A stretch of DNA of 64,000 bases, taken from NCBI RefSeq assembly GCF_002128425.1, contig NZ_NESS01000006.1, positions 62,001 to 126,000 on the forward strand, written 5' to 3'. The DNA comes from Gottfriedia acidiceleris (lineage in GTDB: Bacteria; Bacillota; Bacilli; Bacillales; Bacillaceae_G). The position numbers were made by a program, and so were the translations under genes. Within the stretch, counting starts at the first letter, position 1. Each line of letters begins with the position of its first letter. A model generated the notes under the pieces. That model ran no database searches. It saw nothing but the letters and a program-made list of their open reading frames with translations, and had not been told where the DNA came from. Shown piece by piece: positions 17,159 through 26,055 of this stretch.

Positions 17159-17763
17159 TAGTTCTTAGATTTTAATGTCTTATATATTATCAAATGTTGA
17201 ATAATAATTAAAATAGTTAAAGTAATCATATAGCCAATTAAGAAATAGTCTATATCATTCCTTCTAAAAAAGAAAAATAATGCTAATGGAAGACACATCC
17301 ATATTCCAATAGTTACCCATAAAAGCTGTTTAATGTTATCTTTATTCCAGTTTTTATGTCTAATTACCAAAATATTTCCAAACAAAAGCATTACCAAACC
17401 GATTATACCTAAATATACACTTAATGTTTGATCTGTTAATAATAAAGCTAACTCTGCTAATCCCATAACAATAAGCGCAGACTTATATCTAAATTTAAAA
17501 TCCATATTATCTGTTGGATCATGCGTTAATTTTTCTTGATTATTTTTTATGTAATCATGCGCAAGAACCTTAGGGTTGGGAAATTCACTTAAAGAAGATT
17601 CAATTGCAACTTGTTCTGTTACCCCCATTGCTTTTTTTTCTTCTATTAACGAAAATAGATGGTCTTCAATCTCTGTAATACAATTATTTTTTTCTTTATT
17701 AGGTAAAGAAGACAATTCTTTCTTTAAATCATTTAAAAAATTATTTACTAAAGTGCTATGCAT
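17149..17763 (-). CDS. HAAS-domain membrane protein (DUF1700-like)
   Basis: 204 residues. The N-terminal ~75 residues form a HAAS-type helical domain (FLNDLKKELSSLP, EIEDHLFSLIEE, ESSLSEFPNPKVLAHDYI). About four transmembrane segments follow, from roughly residue 95 to 195. Such proteins are regularly encoded directly behind a PadR regulator, as here with only 3 bases between them, and are thought to act in membrane or extracytoplasmic signalling. Whether it protects against the neighbouring secreted peptide is untested. Confidence 0.8.
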   Translation of the reverse strand: MHSTLVNNFLNDLKKELSSLPNKEKNNCITEIEDHLFSLIEEKKAMGVTEQVAIESSLSEFPNPKVLAHDYIKNNQEKLTHDPTDNMDFKFRYKSALIVMGLAELALLLTDQTLSVYLGIIGLVMLLFGNILVIRHKNWNKDNIKQLLWVTIGIWMCLPLALFFFFRRNDIDYFLIGYMITLTILIIIQHLIIYKTLKSKNYKV

Positions 17764-17766
17764 AAA

Positions 17767-18129
17767 TTACAACTCCCTTTCCAAAGTTAAAACAGATTCG
17801 TATACTTTCTTATAATCCTCCAACCTTTGGAATAGCAAATTTTCTCCTTCCCCAGTGATTCTGTAGTACTTTCGAGCTGGTTTACCTTCCATTTCCATCC
17901 AATAAAATGAAATTAAATTAAGAACTAGTAATCTCTTAAGTATTGGGTATATTGACGCCTGAGAAATTGAAGAAAACGGAAGCTCATTAAGACGTTTTAC
18001 TAATTCATAACCATACGAATCTTTTTTTTTCAAAATCAATAAAACATTTAATTCGAATGTTCCTTTTTTAAGTTGGTTTATCCATTGATCTTCATTTAAT
18101 GTTTTCATATTCTTAATATATATTATCAA
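17767..18129 (-). CDS. PadR-family transcriptional regulator
   Basis: 120 residues with the PadR winged helix: FELNVLLILKKKDSYGYELVKRL, then SISQASIYPILKRLL, then the ARKYYRITGEGE wing. The C-terminal helix would dimerise. It is the first gene of a two-gene operon with the HAAS protein. An 8-bp inverted repeat directly before its start is a likely autoregulatory operator. Confidence 0.9.
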   Translation of the reverse strand: MIIYIKNMKTLNEDQWINQLKKGTFELNVLLILKKKDSYGYELVKRLNELPFSSISQASIYPILKRLLVLNLISFYWMEMEGKPARKYYRITGEGENLLFQRLEDYKKVYESVLTLEREL

Positions 18130-18130
18130 A

Positions 18131-18155
18131 ACATATATTTCAATGATATATATGT
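18131..18155 (-). promoter_or_regulatory. Candidate PadR operator
   Basis: ACATATAT (18131-18138) and ATATATGT (18148-18155) form a perfect 8-bp dyad with a 9-base spacer, 2 bases upstream of the padR start. Dyads of ATGTAT type are usual for PadR repressors. Confidence 0.5.
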
Positions 18156-18247
18156 TTTTTTATTAAAACAAAAATATCCTTGTGCATTTCCTTATGAATG
18201 AAGTATGCAATTCTAGTTAACATAAAAAATCTTGACGGTAGTAAACA

Positions 18248-18284
18248 AAAAGCCAAACCCTTCTGCGGCAAGGGGTTAGCTTTT
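18248..18284. terminator. Terminator-like hairpin
   Basis: AAAAGCCAAACCCTT pairs with AAGGGGTTAGCTTTT around CTGCGGC. It has A and T flanks on both sides, so it could work in either direction. Confidence 0.6.
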
Positions 18285-18390
18285 ATGTGTTTTATCTAGC
18301 TATGCAAATTTTATACGTTGTTGATTTTTTAACATTTGTAGGGGGCAATACAACTAATGTATTCTCTTATTCTTGTATAAAATCATGCAT

Positions 18391-18452
18391 AAAAAGAGGC
18401 CAATAAAATTCCCTTTAGAAATGATTTAAAAAGAAGGAATTTTAGGCCTTTT
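18391..18452 (-). terminator. Terminator-like hairpin downstream of the 99-residue gene
   Basis: AAAAGAGGCC-AATAAAATTCCCTT pairs imperfectly with AAGGAATTTTAGGCCTTTT. It lies 37 bases beyond the stop codon of the next - strand gene. Confidence 0.6.
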
Positions 18453-18488
18453 ACTTTAAAAATATTAAAAATTACTGTCAGCAATTAA

Positions 18489-18788
18489 TTAAAACCAAAA
18501 ACGTCTTCTACTACTTTTTATCATATTCCACATTTCTCTTTGGTGAGAAGGATCTTGTGGGTTTACATTACAGTTCATTAGCCATTGAGCTGCGTTTTCA
18601 CGTTGTTCCTCAGTTATTGATGTACGACAACAATCTGATAGTCTATCAATCATATGACATGCACCTTCTCGGCTTCTTAAATCATTGCTACGATATGATC
18701 GAAGAATACTATAAATACGCGGAAAATAGCGAGGATCACAAACTTTACCACAAAATTCTCTCATTAAACTTGGGTCAAGACTTCCCAT
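18489..18788 (-). CDS. Small Cys- and Arg-rich protein of unknown function
   Basis: 99 residues, not recognised. It has six cysteines (FCGKVC, GACHM, DCCR, NCN), many arginines and an RRRFWF C-terminus, and no signal peptide or membrane segment. The cysteine pattern could bind metal. An AAGGAGTGG site lies at good distance from the ATG, which together with the downstream hairpin supports a real gene. It stands alone between the PadR operon and the cyclase gene. Confidence 0.65.
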   Translation of the reverse strand: MGSLDPSLMREFCGKVCDPRYFPRIYSILRSYRSNDLRSREGACHMIDRLSDCCRTSITEEQRENAAQWLMNCNVNPQDPSHQREMWNMIKSSRRRFWF

Positions 18789-18902
18789 AAAGCCACTCCT
18801 TTATTGTTTAAACCATAAACTTAAATGACATACACACAAATAACAATGTATTATATGCAATCAAATAAAATATGGACAAGGCGTTTAACTAGAAAGCGTT
18901 AA

Positions 18903-20744
18903 TTAGTCACTTGTCTTATACTTTTTTAGATAATGGCTTAAAGTCAATAAGGGCCAAATATAACGATAGCTATGGTAATTTATATAAAAATGGCCTGGTA
19001 ATCCTCCACCTGTTGGATAGGTCAATCGCCTATCATGGACCTTTAACCAGTTTAAAATGTTTAAAATTCCATCGTCAATTTCACTAGTAGGGTAATCGTT
19101 GATCGAAATAAGCGTATCAACTACCCATGATGTATGAACAATTGTCGAAAAGGATAGTGGGATATACTTTCTTTCTATATCGCTTTTACAAGACTCACCC
19201 CAGCCACCATCCTCATTTTTTATATTGAGTAGCCAGTTGTTAGCTTTTTGAATGCTAGCATGGCTTGAAGGGATACCGACCGATTTCATACCAGTAATTG
19301 CAGCCCATGTTCCATAAATATATGAAATTCCCCAACGACCGTACCAGGAACCATCTTCGTGTTGATGATGGATTAACCAATTAACTCCATCTTCAATTCT
19401 TGGATGAACCATATTTAATTTTAATTTAGAACCTAGAAATTCGATTGTTCGACCGGTCAAGTCCGCCGTAGATGGATCAACTGCAGTATCAACAAAATTT
19501 TGGATAGGGAAAATGAGTTTTAAGTACTTATTACTGTTTTTTTCAAATGACGCCCATCCTCCGTCTTTATTTTGCATATCAAATAACCATTTCACTCCGG
19601 CGTTCCAGGATTTTCTATAATTGACATCTATTAAGGAGATATTAGTTGTAGCTCTTAAGACTGCTTGTGTATCATCTACGTCAGGGTTTTGAGTATTGCT
19701 CTCTGAAAATCCCCATCCTCCTAAATAAATCTTATGATCTTCTTCGACTACTGTATGTTGGAGGGAGACTAAGTAGTTTGAAGCGGCCACGATTGCTCTG
19801 TCATTTATTGGTACACCTGCCTCCTGTAATGCGTAACTAGTAAGTGCTGTATCCCATATTGTTGAAGGGGAATTTTGGATATGAAGGGAATCTTCCAATT
19901 CGAATAGGAAAGATTTTATGCCTAAAACAGCATTTTGTATTACGGGAGAAGTAACTTGATAGCCTAATGAAAGAAGTGCATAAATTCCAATAAAAGTGGC
20001 GCTGGCATAACTTGATAAAGTTCCATCTCCTTCAATACTTTGAAGAATATATTGCTCAGCCTTTTTAATACCCACTTTGGATAATGACTTAATAAAAGGC
20101 ATTTTAAAATTTGGAAATTTCCTTTTTTTTCTAATCTCTTTAATTTTTTTGTTCGTGAACAAATGTTGTATAGATGGCGTCCATTTATTTTTAATCGTAA
20201 ATTTTTTATGTCCTAATAGTAAAAGTGGTGCAAAATGGAATCGAACATAAGAACTAAATTTAAAGAAGGAGAAAGGAAAAAACTTTGGTAAATTCATTAA
20301 AAGGAGAGGGACTGGAAAAAACCTGGGCCAAGGGTACAACCCATGTAATGCGAGCATAAATTTTGTTGAGACGTGTACACTCTCTAATCCCCCATTTTGG
20401 AGAATGAATTCTTCTGCTTTCTTCATTTTTTCATCAGTAATTTCTATAAAACCAGAGAATAGTAATGCAGTGTATGCCTCTACAGTTACTGATAAATTTC
20501 CTGAATCATCATCAAAAAGCTTCCAAGCACCACTTGAGTCTTGCTTTATTAATAAACGATTTACCAGTTTCATAATTAATTCTTCATCATGACATTCAAT
20601 CGTTCTTAAAATAATAATCATATAGGCATCTGTCATAGGACCGCTTTCGAAACAATATCTCCATGATCCATCATCACTCTGATCCAATTTAATTTTGTCC
20701 ATTAGACTATCTATTTCGGCTTTAACTTTCGCTGATAAATGCAT
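18903..20744 (-). CDS. sqhC: Squalene-hopene cyclase family protein (sporulenol-synthase-like)
   Basis: 613 residues of the terpenoid cyclase alpha-barrel family. Multiple QW-type repeats are seen (DDGSWRYCFE at the start, QNKDGGWASF, HEDGSWYGRWG, NEDGGWGES). The protonating D-x-D-D motif is NPDVDDTQ near residue 355. Length is close to B. subtilis SqhC, which cyclises tetraprenyl-beta-curcumene to sporulenol in spores. True squalene-hopene cyclases share the same motifs, so the substrate is not certain. The start is preceded by GGCGGTGAAG. It is monocistronic in this window. Confidence 0.85.
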   Translation of the reverse strand: MHLSAKVKAEIDSLMDKIKLDQSDDGSWRYCFESGPMTDAYMIIILRTIECHDEELIMKLVNRLLIKQDSSGAWKLFDDDSGNLSVTVEAYTALLFSGFIEITDEKMKKAEEFILQNGGLESVHVSTKFMLALHGLYPWPRFFPVPLLLMNLPKFFPFSFFKFSSYVRFHFAPLLLLGHKKFTIKNKWTPSIQHLFTNKKIKEIRKKRKFPNFKMPFIKSLSKVGIKKAEQYILQSIEGDGTLSSYASATFIGIYALLSLGYQVTSPVIQNAVLGIKSFLFELEDSLHIQNSPSTIWDTALTSYALQEAGVPINDRAIVAASNYLVSLQHTVVEEDHKIYLGGWGFSESNTQNPDVDDTQAVLRATTNISLIDVNYRKSWNAGVKWLFDMQNKDGGWASFEKNSNKYLKLIFPIQNFVDTAVDPSTADLTGRTIEFLGSKLKLNMVHPRIEDGVNWLIHHQHEDGSWYGRWGISYIYGTWAAITGMKSVGIPSSHASIQKANNWLLNIKNEDGGWGESCKSDIERKYIPLSFSTIVHTSWVVDTLISINDYPTSEIDDGILNILNWLKVHDRRLTYPTGGGLPGHFYINYHSYRYIWPLLTLSHYLKKYKTSD

Positions 20745-20807
20745 TTTTAATCTTCACCGCCAACTGATTGTGATACATATTTTTTTCACGCTAATATATG
20801 GTAAATT

Positions 20808-20914
20808 GGCAGCAGAGAATCGTACTCGACGTTATTGCCAATTTTAGGAATTAGGTATAAGTGTAACTACGCCTCTGACTTCTCCTAAAAGGATCGTCAG
20901 TCGACGAGTTTTCT
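20808..20914 (+). repeat. Dispersed ~105-bp repeat, copy A
   Basis: Nearly the same sequence occurs in the opposite orientation at 49385-49490. The core shared words are ACTCGACG, AATTTTAGGAATTA, GTATAAGTG, AACTACGCCTCTG and AGTTTTCTTT. In the other copy GACGCAGTTGCA and TGCAACTACGCC can pair, so the element is a potential long hairpin; the pairing is weaker here. It lies between the cyclase and yodT, outside any gene. Confidence 0.8.
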
Positions 20915-21143
20915 TTATATAAATATGTAAATGGCCACTGGTTGGGGCGGGCAACTATCTGTACAAATCTTTTGTTAAGAAGTTAAAGCAGTTAATTAAA
21001 TTTTTGAATACATAGGTCAAGTGAAAAAAATAAAAAGGAAGTAGCTCAAAAAGCAAGAATACTAAAAAATAGCCTCTATTTAAATTTCCAATATTTAGTA
21101 GTGTGGCTTTTTTCGTTTTATATAAAGAAGGGTGGGGAAAAAG
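20915..21143. other. Leader region of the yodT operon
   Basis: About 230 bases with no gene. No sigma-54 -24/-12 element like those elsewhere in the window was found here. I could not assign a promoter with confidence. Confidence 0.4.
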
Positions 21144-22478
21144 ATGGATCGAGATTACTTAATTAAACCATTGCTTGGCCAGCATTACCCTATGATTTCT
21201 CATGGAAAGGGTGTGTACCTATTCGATAAAGATGGAAATCGCTACATCGATGGTTCATCTGGTGCAATTACAGTAGGAATTGGTCACGGTGTTGAAGAGA
21301 TCATTGATGTGATGACTGAACAAGCGAAGCAAGTATCATTTGTTTACCGTTCACAGTTTACAAGTGAACCTGCAGAGAAGCTAGCAAAGAAGCTGAGTGA
21401 TATTACACAAGGTGATTTAAATTGGACGTTCTTTGTTAATAGCGGTACTGAAGCAACAGAAACTGCTATGAAACTAGCGATACAACATTACCAAGAAAAG
21501 GGAATGAAGGGGAAGAATAAAATCTTATCACGCTGGATGAGCTACCATGGCATAACAATTGGAGCCTTATCCATGTCGGGTCACCCTTTACGACGTCAAC
21601 GTTTTGTACCAATATTGGAGGATTACCCTTCAGTTTCACCACCGTATTGTTATCGCTGTCCTTTCGGCTTAGAACATCCATCTTGTGATTTAGCATGTGC
21701 ATCCGAATTAGAAACAGCCATTGATCGAATTGGCCCTGAACATATTGCAGCATTTATTGCTGAACCAATTATCGGTGCTGCAGGTGGTGCGATCGTACCG
21801 CCTAAAGGATATTACCAAAGAATTAAAGCTATTTGTGATAAGTACGATATTTTGCTAATTTCCGACGAGGTTATGACCGGCCTTGGACGTACCGGAAAAA
21901 TGTTTGCAATGGAGCATTGGGGTGTCCAGCCTGATATCGTAACGCTTGGAAAAGGATTAACATCTGGATATACACCGATGGCTGCAACAATTGCTAGCGA
22001 TCGAGTTATAGAACCAATTATGCAAGGTTCAAAGGTTGTAATGAGTGGACATACATTTAGTGCCAACCCACTATCAGCTGCAGTTTCATTAGCTGTTATT
22101 GAATATGTTGAGAAACATAATTTAGTACAAGCCGCAAAAGAAAAAGGTAATTACCTGATGAACAAGCTCCAAAGATTAAAAGAGGAATTTCCGTTCATAG
22201 GAGATGTTAGAGGAAAAGGTTTATTAATCGGCATTGAATTTATTCATGATATAAAGTCGAGTTCTTTTATTCAAAAAGTAATGAATAAAGGTTTACTTTT
22301 ATACCCTTCCGTTGCTGGAAAAAACGGAAAAGAAGATTGTGCTTTCATGATTGCACCACCTTTAACGATTACTTATGAAGAACTGGATGAATTGCTTCAA
22401 ATTCTTACAGAAAGTTTAAAAGAATTGGAAAGGGAACAATCCCAACTAACTTTGGCAGCTAAGGGGGAAATTGTATGA
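21144..22478 (+). CDS. yodT: Class III aminotransferase (YodT-like)
   Basis: About 444 residues of the PLP class III (omega) aminotransferase family. Seen are NSGTEATETAMKLA, the ISDEVMTGLGRTG cofactor-Asp motif and the Schiff-base lysine in TLGKGLTSGYTPM. Four cysteines around YCYRCPFGLEHPSCDLAC are a feature of this subfamily. The gene order yodT-S-R-Q-P with kamA nearby matches the B. subtilis lysine/beta-lysine cluster, so it probably deaminates a beta-lysine-derived intermediate (inference). The ATG at 21144 is 7 bases behind GGGTGGGG. The GTG at 21132 lies within that site and is rejected. It overlaps yodS by 4 bases. Confidence 0.88.
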   Translation: MDRDYLIKPLLGQHYPMISHGKGVYLFDKDGNRYIDGSSGAITVGIGHGVEEIIDVMTEQAKQVSFVYRSQFTSEPAEKLAKKLSDITQGDLNWTFFVNSGTEATETAMKLAIQHYQEKGMKGKNKILSRWMSYHGITIGALSMSGHPLRRQRFVPILEDYPSVSPPYCYRCPFGLEHPSCDLACASELETAIDRIGPEHIAAFIAEPIIGAAGGAIVPPKGYYQRIKAICDKYDILLISDEVMTGLGRTGKMFAMEHWGVQPDIVTLGKGLTSGYTPMAATIASDRVIEPIMQGSKVVMSGHTFSANPLSAAVSLAVIEYVEKHNLVQAAKEKGNYLMNKLQRLKEEFPFIGDVRGKGLLIGIEFIHDIKSSSFIQKVMNKGLLLYPSVAGKNGKEDCAFMIAPPLTITYEELDELLQILTESLKELEREQSQLTLAAKGEIV

Positions 22479-23173
22479 ATTTAGTTGAGAATACTTATAA
22501 AAAAATAACAACACTGGAACAAATCCATCAATTTTTTCATGATGAAATGACACTAATGGTTGGAGGATTTGGAGGAGTAGGTTCACCGCCAACTTTACTT
22601 CAAGCATTATTTGAAAGTGGAGTTAAGGATCTTCACTTGATTTGCAATGATACTGGATTTCCGGATATTGGTATCGGAAGGATGGTAAGGAATGAAAGGA
22701 TCAAGTCAATTGTGACATCACATATAGGATCGAATCCGTTTGCAGGAAAGTTAATGACAGAAGGTAAGCTTAATGTAGAATTTTCTCCGCAAGGTACTTT
22801 AGCAGAGCGTATCCGAGCTGGAGGAATGGGGCTTGGAGGAGTATTAGTTGATGTAGGTCTTGATAGTATGGCGGAAAACAGTAAAGAGAAAGTATCTGTA
22901 AAAGGTAAACAATTTCTAGTTGAAGAAGCACTTAAAGCAGAAGTTAGTATTATTTTTGCGAAGAAAGCTGATCCATTTGGCAATTTGTTTTTTGACAAGA
23001 GTGCAAGGAATATGAATCCTCATATGGCTATGGCAGGAGATATTACGATTGTAGAAGCGGAAGAAATCGTTCCACTTGGCTCGTTGGATCCTGAGGAAAT
23101 CGTAACTCCGGGTGTGTTTGTTGATTACATAATTTCATCAGAAGGAGTGAACTGGAAATGGGCATGGGAATAG
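22475..23173 (+). CDS. yodS: CoA-transferase subunit A (YodS-like)
   Basis: 232 residues of the family I CoA-transferase alpha subunit. The GGFGGVGSPPTLLQAL motif is near the N-terminus. The middle has GTLAERIRAGGMG, and the C-terminal part has SARNMNPHMAMAG. With YodR it forms a 3-oxoacid-type CoA-transferase that moves CoA from a donor acyl-CoA to a carboxylate. The ATG overlaps the yodT stop as ATGA, and its end overlaps yodR by 16 bases. In this locus the acceptor is presumably a lysine-derived acid. Confidence 0.9.
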   Translation: MNLVENTYKKITTLEQIHQFFHDEMTLMVGGFGGVGSPPTLLQALFESGVKDLHLICNDTGFPDIGIGRMVRNERIKSIVTSHIGSNPFAGKLMTEGKLNVEFSPQGTLAERIRAGGMGLGGVLVDVGLDSMAENSKEKVSVKGKQFLVEEALKAEVSIIFAKKADPFGNLFFDKSARNMNPHMAMAGDITIVEAEEIVPLGSLDPEEIVTPGVFVDYIISSEGVNWKWAWE

Positions 23174-23820
23174 ACTTTCGTCAAAAAATTGCAATGCGAG
23201 CTGCTAAGGAAATAAAAAACGGAATGATCGTAAATTTAGGTATCGGAATTCCATCCATTGTTCCTGATTACTTACCGGAAGATGTACATGTTATGTTTCA
23301 TGCGGAAAATGGCGTTATGGGAATTGGACCGAGTCCTGAAAAAGGAAAAGAAGATGAAAACTTATGTAATGCAGGTGGTTTCCCGATAACGATCTTAAAA
23401 GGTGCTAGCTATTTTGATAGTGCTACTGCTTTTGGCATTATACGAAGAGGTTTACTAGATTTAACAGTTCTAGGAGCATTACAAGTTAGTGAAAAAGGAG
23501 ATTTAGCTAACTGGATTGTACCTGGAAAGCGTGTACCAGGAATAGGTGGTGCGATGGATTTAGCTCAAAAAGCTAAAAGAGTAATAGTCGTTATGAATCA
23601 TACGGATAAAGCTGGGAATCCAAAAATTGTGAAAGAATGTAGTTTGCCATTAACTTCAAAATCCTGTGTAGACTTAATCATAACGGAAATGGCTGTTATT
23701 GAAGTTGTCAATGACACTTTAGTGCTTAAAGAACTAATGAGTCCATATACTGTAGAGGATGTAATCAAAAATACTGGTGCAGAACTAGAAATCAGTACGG
23801 ATTTAAAAATGTTTATATAG
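23158..23820 (+). CDS. yodR: CoA-transferase subunit B (YodR-like)
   Basis: 220 residues of the beta subunit. The catalytic glutamate sits in the ENG motif (FHAENGVMGIG, near residue 45), and GLLDLTVLGALQVSEKGDLANW is family typical. It pairs with the preceding subunit; the two genes overlap. GGAGTGA lies upstream of the ATG. Confidence 0.92.
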   Translation: MGMGIDFRQKIAMRAAKEIKNGMIVNLGIGIPSIVPDYLPEDVHVMFHAENGVMGIGPSPEKGKEDENLCNAGGFPITILKGASYFDSATAFGIIRRGLLDLTVLGALQVSEKGDLANWIVPGKRVPGIGGAMDLAQKAKRVIVVMNHTDKAGNPKIVKECSLPLTSKSCVDLIITEMAVIEVVNDTLVLKELMSPYTVEDVIKNTGAELEISTDLKMFI

Positions 23821-23835
23821 AAAAGGGTGAAGAGG

Positions 23836-25149
23836 ATGAGTCATTACAAAAAAGTTATTCAAGATTATATAAGTGAGCATAAAGCTAAAACAATTGATCT
23901 TCTTAAACAGCTAGTTATGGAAAATAGTGTCTCTGGTAACGAGAGTAAGGCACAAGCAATTGTCCTTGAAAAATTGAGAGAGCTTGAATTGGATTTAGAC
24001 GTATGGGAACCAGATCTAAAAGAAATGAAAGAGCATCCTTATTTTATTTCTACAAGAGATAGTTTTACTGGTAGTCCTAATATTGTCGCTACGCTTAAAG
24101 GAACGAGCGGAGGAAAGTCCATGATTTTAAATGGACATATAGATGTTGTTCCAGAAGGTAATATTCAGCAATGGACTTACCCACCTTACAGTGCAACCGT
24201 AGTGGATAACAAGCTTTATGGGCGCGGGGCAACTGACATGAAAGGTGGAAATGTTGCGCTAATTTTAGCAATTGAAGCAATAAAAAGAAGTGGAATTACG
24301 CTAAAAGGTAATGTCTATTTTCAAAGTGTAATTGAGGAAGAAAGTGGTGGAGCTGGTACACTTGCTACAATATTGCGAGGATATTCAGCTGATGGTGTTA
24401 TTATCCCTGAACCAACAAATATGAAGTTTTTCATTAAGCAACAAGGATCAATGTGGTTCCGTCTCAATGTAAAAGGTAAGGTAGCACATGGAGGTACTCG
24501 TTACGAAGGTGTAAGCGCTATCGAAAAAAGCGTACTCATCATTCAACAAATCCAAAAACTTGAGCAATTACGAAATGAGCGAATAGCTGATCCATTATAT
24601 GATGGAGTACCGATTCCAATACCAATTAATATAGGAACAATTCATGGGGGAACATGGCCATCTTCTGTATCTGATCTAGTTACTTTAGAAGGTAGATTTG
24701 GAGTAGCACCAAATGAAAGATTAGAAGATGCGAAAAAAGAATTTGAGAATTGGATTAGTAATATGAAAGATCTTGATGATTGGTTCGTAGAAAATCCTGT
24801 AGAAGTAGAATGGTTTGGAGCAAGATGGGTTCCTGGTACTGTTGAAGCTGATAGTGAATTAGTGCAAACTTTGCAACGAAACTACCTAGAAACAATGAAA
24901 CAAAACCCAGTAGTTGAAGCTGCGCCATGGGGAACTGATGGAGGATTATTTACACAAATTTTAAATATACCGATGATTGTCTTTGGACCAGGTGAGACAA
25001 AAGTAGCGCACTACCCAGATGAATTTATTGATTTAGATCAAATGTTTTTAGCAGCAGAAATCATTGCTTGTACATTAATTGACTGGTGTGGAGTTGAAGG
25101 CCAACAACATGAAGGTGAGGGAGCATATGAAAACGAAAAAGTATTATGA
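23836..25149 (+). CDS. yodQ: M20-family deacetylase/peptidase (YodQ-like)
   Basis: 437 residues related to acetylornithine deacetylase/succinyl-diaminopimelate desuccinylase. Metal-binding motifs are NGHIDVVPEG, GRGATDMKGG and EEESGGAGT, and a late H in VAHYPDEF. Next to the N-acetyltransferase AblB it may remove an acyl group from an acetyl-beta-lysine-type intermediate (inference from the cluster). I take ATG 23836, 6 bases behind AAAGGGTG, rather than the GTG at 23827. It overlaps the next gene by 23 bases. Confidence 0.87.
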   Translation: MSHYKKVIQDYISEHKAKTIDLLKQLVMENSVSGNESKAQAIVLEKLRELELDLDVWEPDLKEMKEHPYFISTRDSFTGSPNIVATLKGTSGGKSMILNGHIDVVPEGNIQQWTYPPYSATVVDNKLYGRGATDMKGGNVALILAIEAIKRSGITLKGNVYFQSVIEEESGGAGTLATILRGYSADGVIIPEPTNMKFFIKQQGSMWFRLNVKGKVAHGGTRYEGVSAIEKSVLIIQQIQKLEQLRNERIADPLYDGVPIPIPINIGTIHGGTWPSSVSDLVTLEGRFGVAPNERLEDAKKEFENWISNMKDLDDWFVENPVEVEWFGARWVPGTVEADSELVQTLQRNYLETMKQNPVVEAAPWGTDGGLFTQILNIPMIVFGPGETKVAHYPDEFIDLDQMFLAAEIIACTLIDWCGVEGQQHEGEGAYENEKVL

Positions 25150-25990
25150 AACAATTAAGATTCAACAGGAAAACTACTATTTCGAAGGTGCTTTGGATTA
25201 CTTTAATGAGCGAATTCGAGTTGATTTCTACTTAGGGAACGTATCGCTACTAATCGAGAGAATAGAAAAACTAGCAAAAGAAAACAAATTTACTAAGTTA
25301 ATTATTAAAGTAAGAAGTGAACATTTATATTCCTTTTTACAATCAGGATACATGATTGAATCTGCACTGAAAGGCTATTTTCAAGGTAGTGATGGTTTCT
25401 TTGTTACGAAATATGCTAGCCAGGATAGAAGAAATAGTCTTTATTGGGCTGCTGGAGATGACATTTTAGATGCTGTTTTAAAGAGTGATCGTTCAAAAGA
25501 GAAAGTAATTCCTGACGATTATGTTATACGAAGAGCTGAAAAAAATGACTCAAAAAAACTTGCTAAATTATATGGTCAAGTTTTTAAGGTATATCCTACA
25601 CCTTTAAATGAATCCACTTATGTAGAAAAGACGATGGATGAAGGGACTATTTATTGGGTTTATGAGAAAGATGGAAATATTGTAAGCGCAGCATCTGCTG
25701 AAGTTGACTTCGGACAAAGAAATGCCGAGCTTACAAATTGTGCAACACTTGAAGAGCATCGTAAGCATGGATTGATGAAGGAGTTAATGAAGAAGTTGGA
25801 ACAGGATTTAGTAAGCCAATCAGTTTATTGCTCTTATACGATCGCACGGGCATTATCATATGGAATGAATGCAGCCTTTCATCAATTAGGATATAAGTAT
25901 ACTGGAAGAATGACAAACAACTGCTATATTTTTGATAAATTAGAAGATATGAACGTATGGGTGAAGGATCTTTCAAAAGTAGTCTTTTAA
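25127..25990 (+). CDS. ablB: Beta-lysine N-acetyltransferase (AblB/YodP-like GNAT)
   Basis: 287 residues. An N-terminal region typical of AblB (YYFEGALDYFNERIRVDFY) is followed by a GNAT domain from about residue 140, with the acetyl-CoA-binding stretch in TLEEHRKHGLMKELMKKLE. Family members acetylate beta-lysine, the product of lysine 2,3-aminomutase, at N6, as in the ablAB pair of methanogens and bacilli. The ATG at 25127 follows GGTGAGGGAG. An upstream in-frame ATG inside yodQ is not supported. KamA is encoded 1.7 kb downstream, separated by a sigma-54 activator. Confidence 0.88.
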   Translation: MKTKKYYETIKIQQENYYFEGALDYFNERIRVDFYLGNVSLLIERIEKLAKENKFTKLIIKVRSEHLYSFLQSGYMIESALKGYFQGSDGFFVTKYASQDRRNSLYWAAGDDILDAVLKSDRSKEKVIPDDYVIRRAEKNDSKKLAKLYGQVFKVYPTPLNESTYVEKTMDEGTIYWVYEKDGNIVSAASAEVDFGQRNAELTNCATLEEHRKHGLMKELMKKLEQDLVSQSVYCSYTIARALSYGMNAAFHQLGYKYTGRMTNNCYIFDKLEDMNVWVKDLSKVVF

Positions 25991-26055
25991 TGTCAAACTG
26001 CCGAAAAATGAGCGTGAAATTGCCAGATTTCCGGCAGTGAAAGGATGATTATGAA

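Noticed and set aside
18557-18790. A 77-codon + strand frame
   Set aside because: Exact antisense of the 99-residue gene, which has the ribosome site and terminator.
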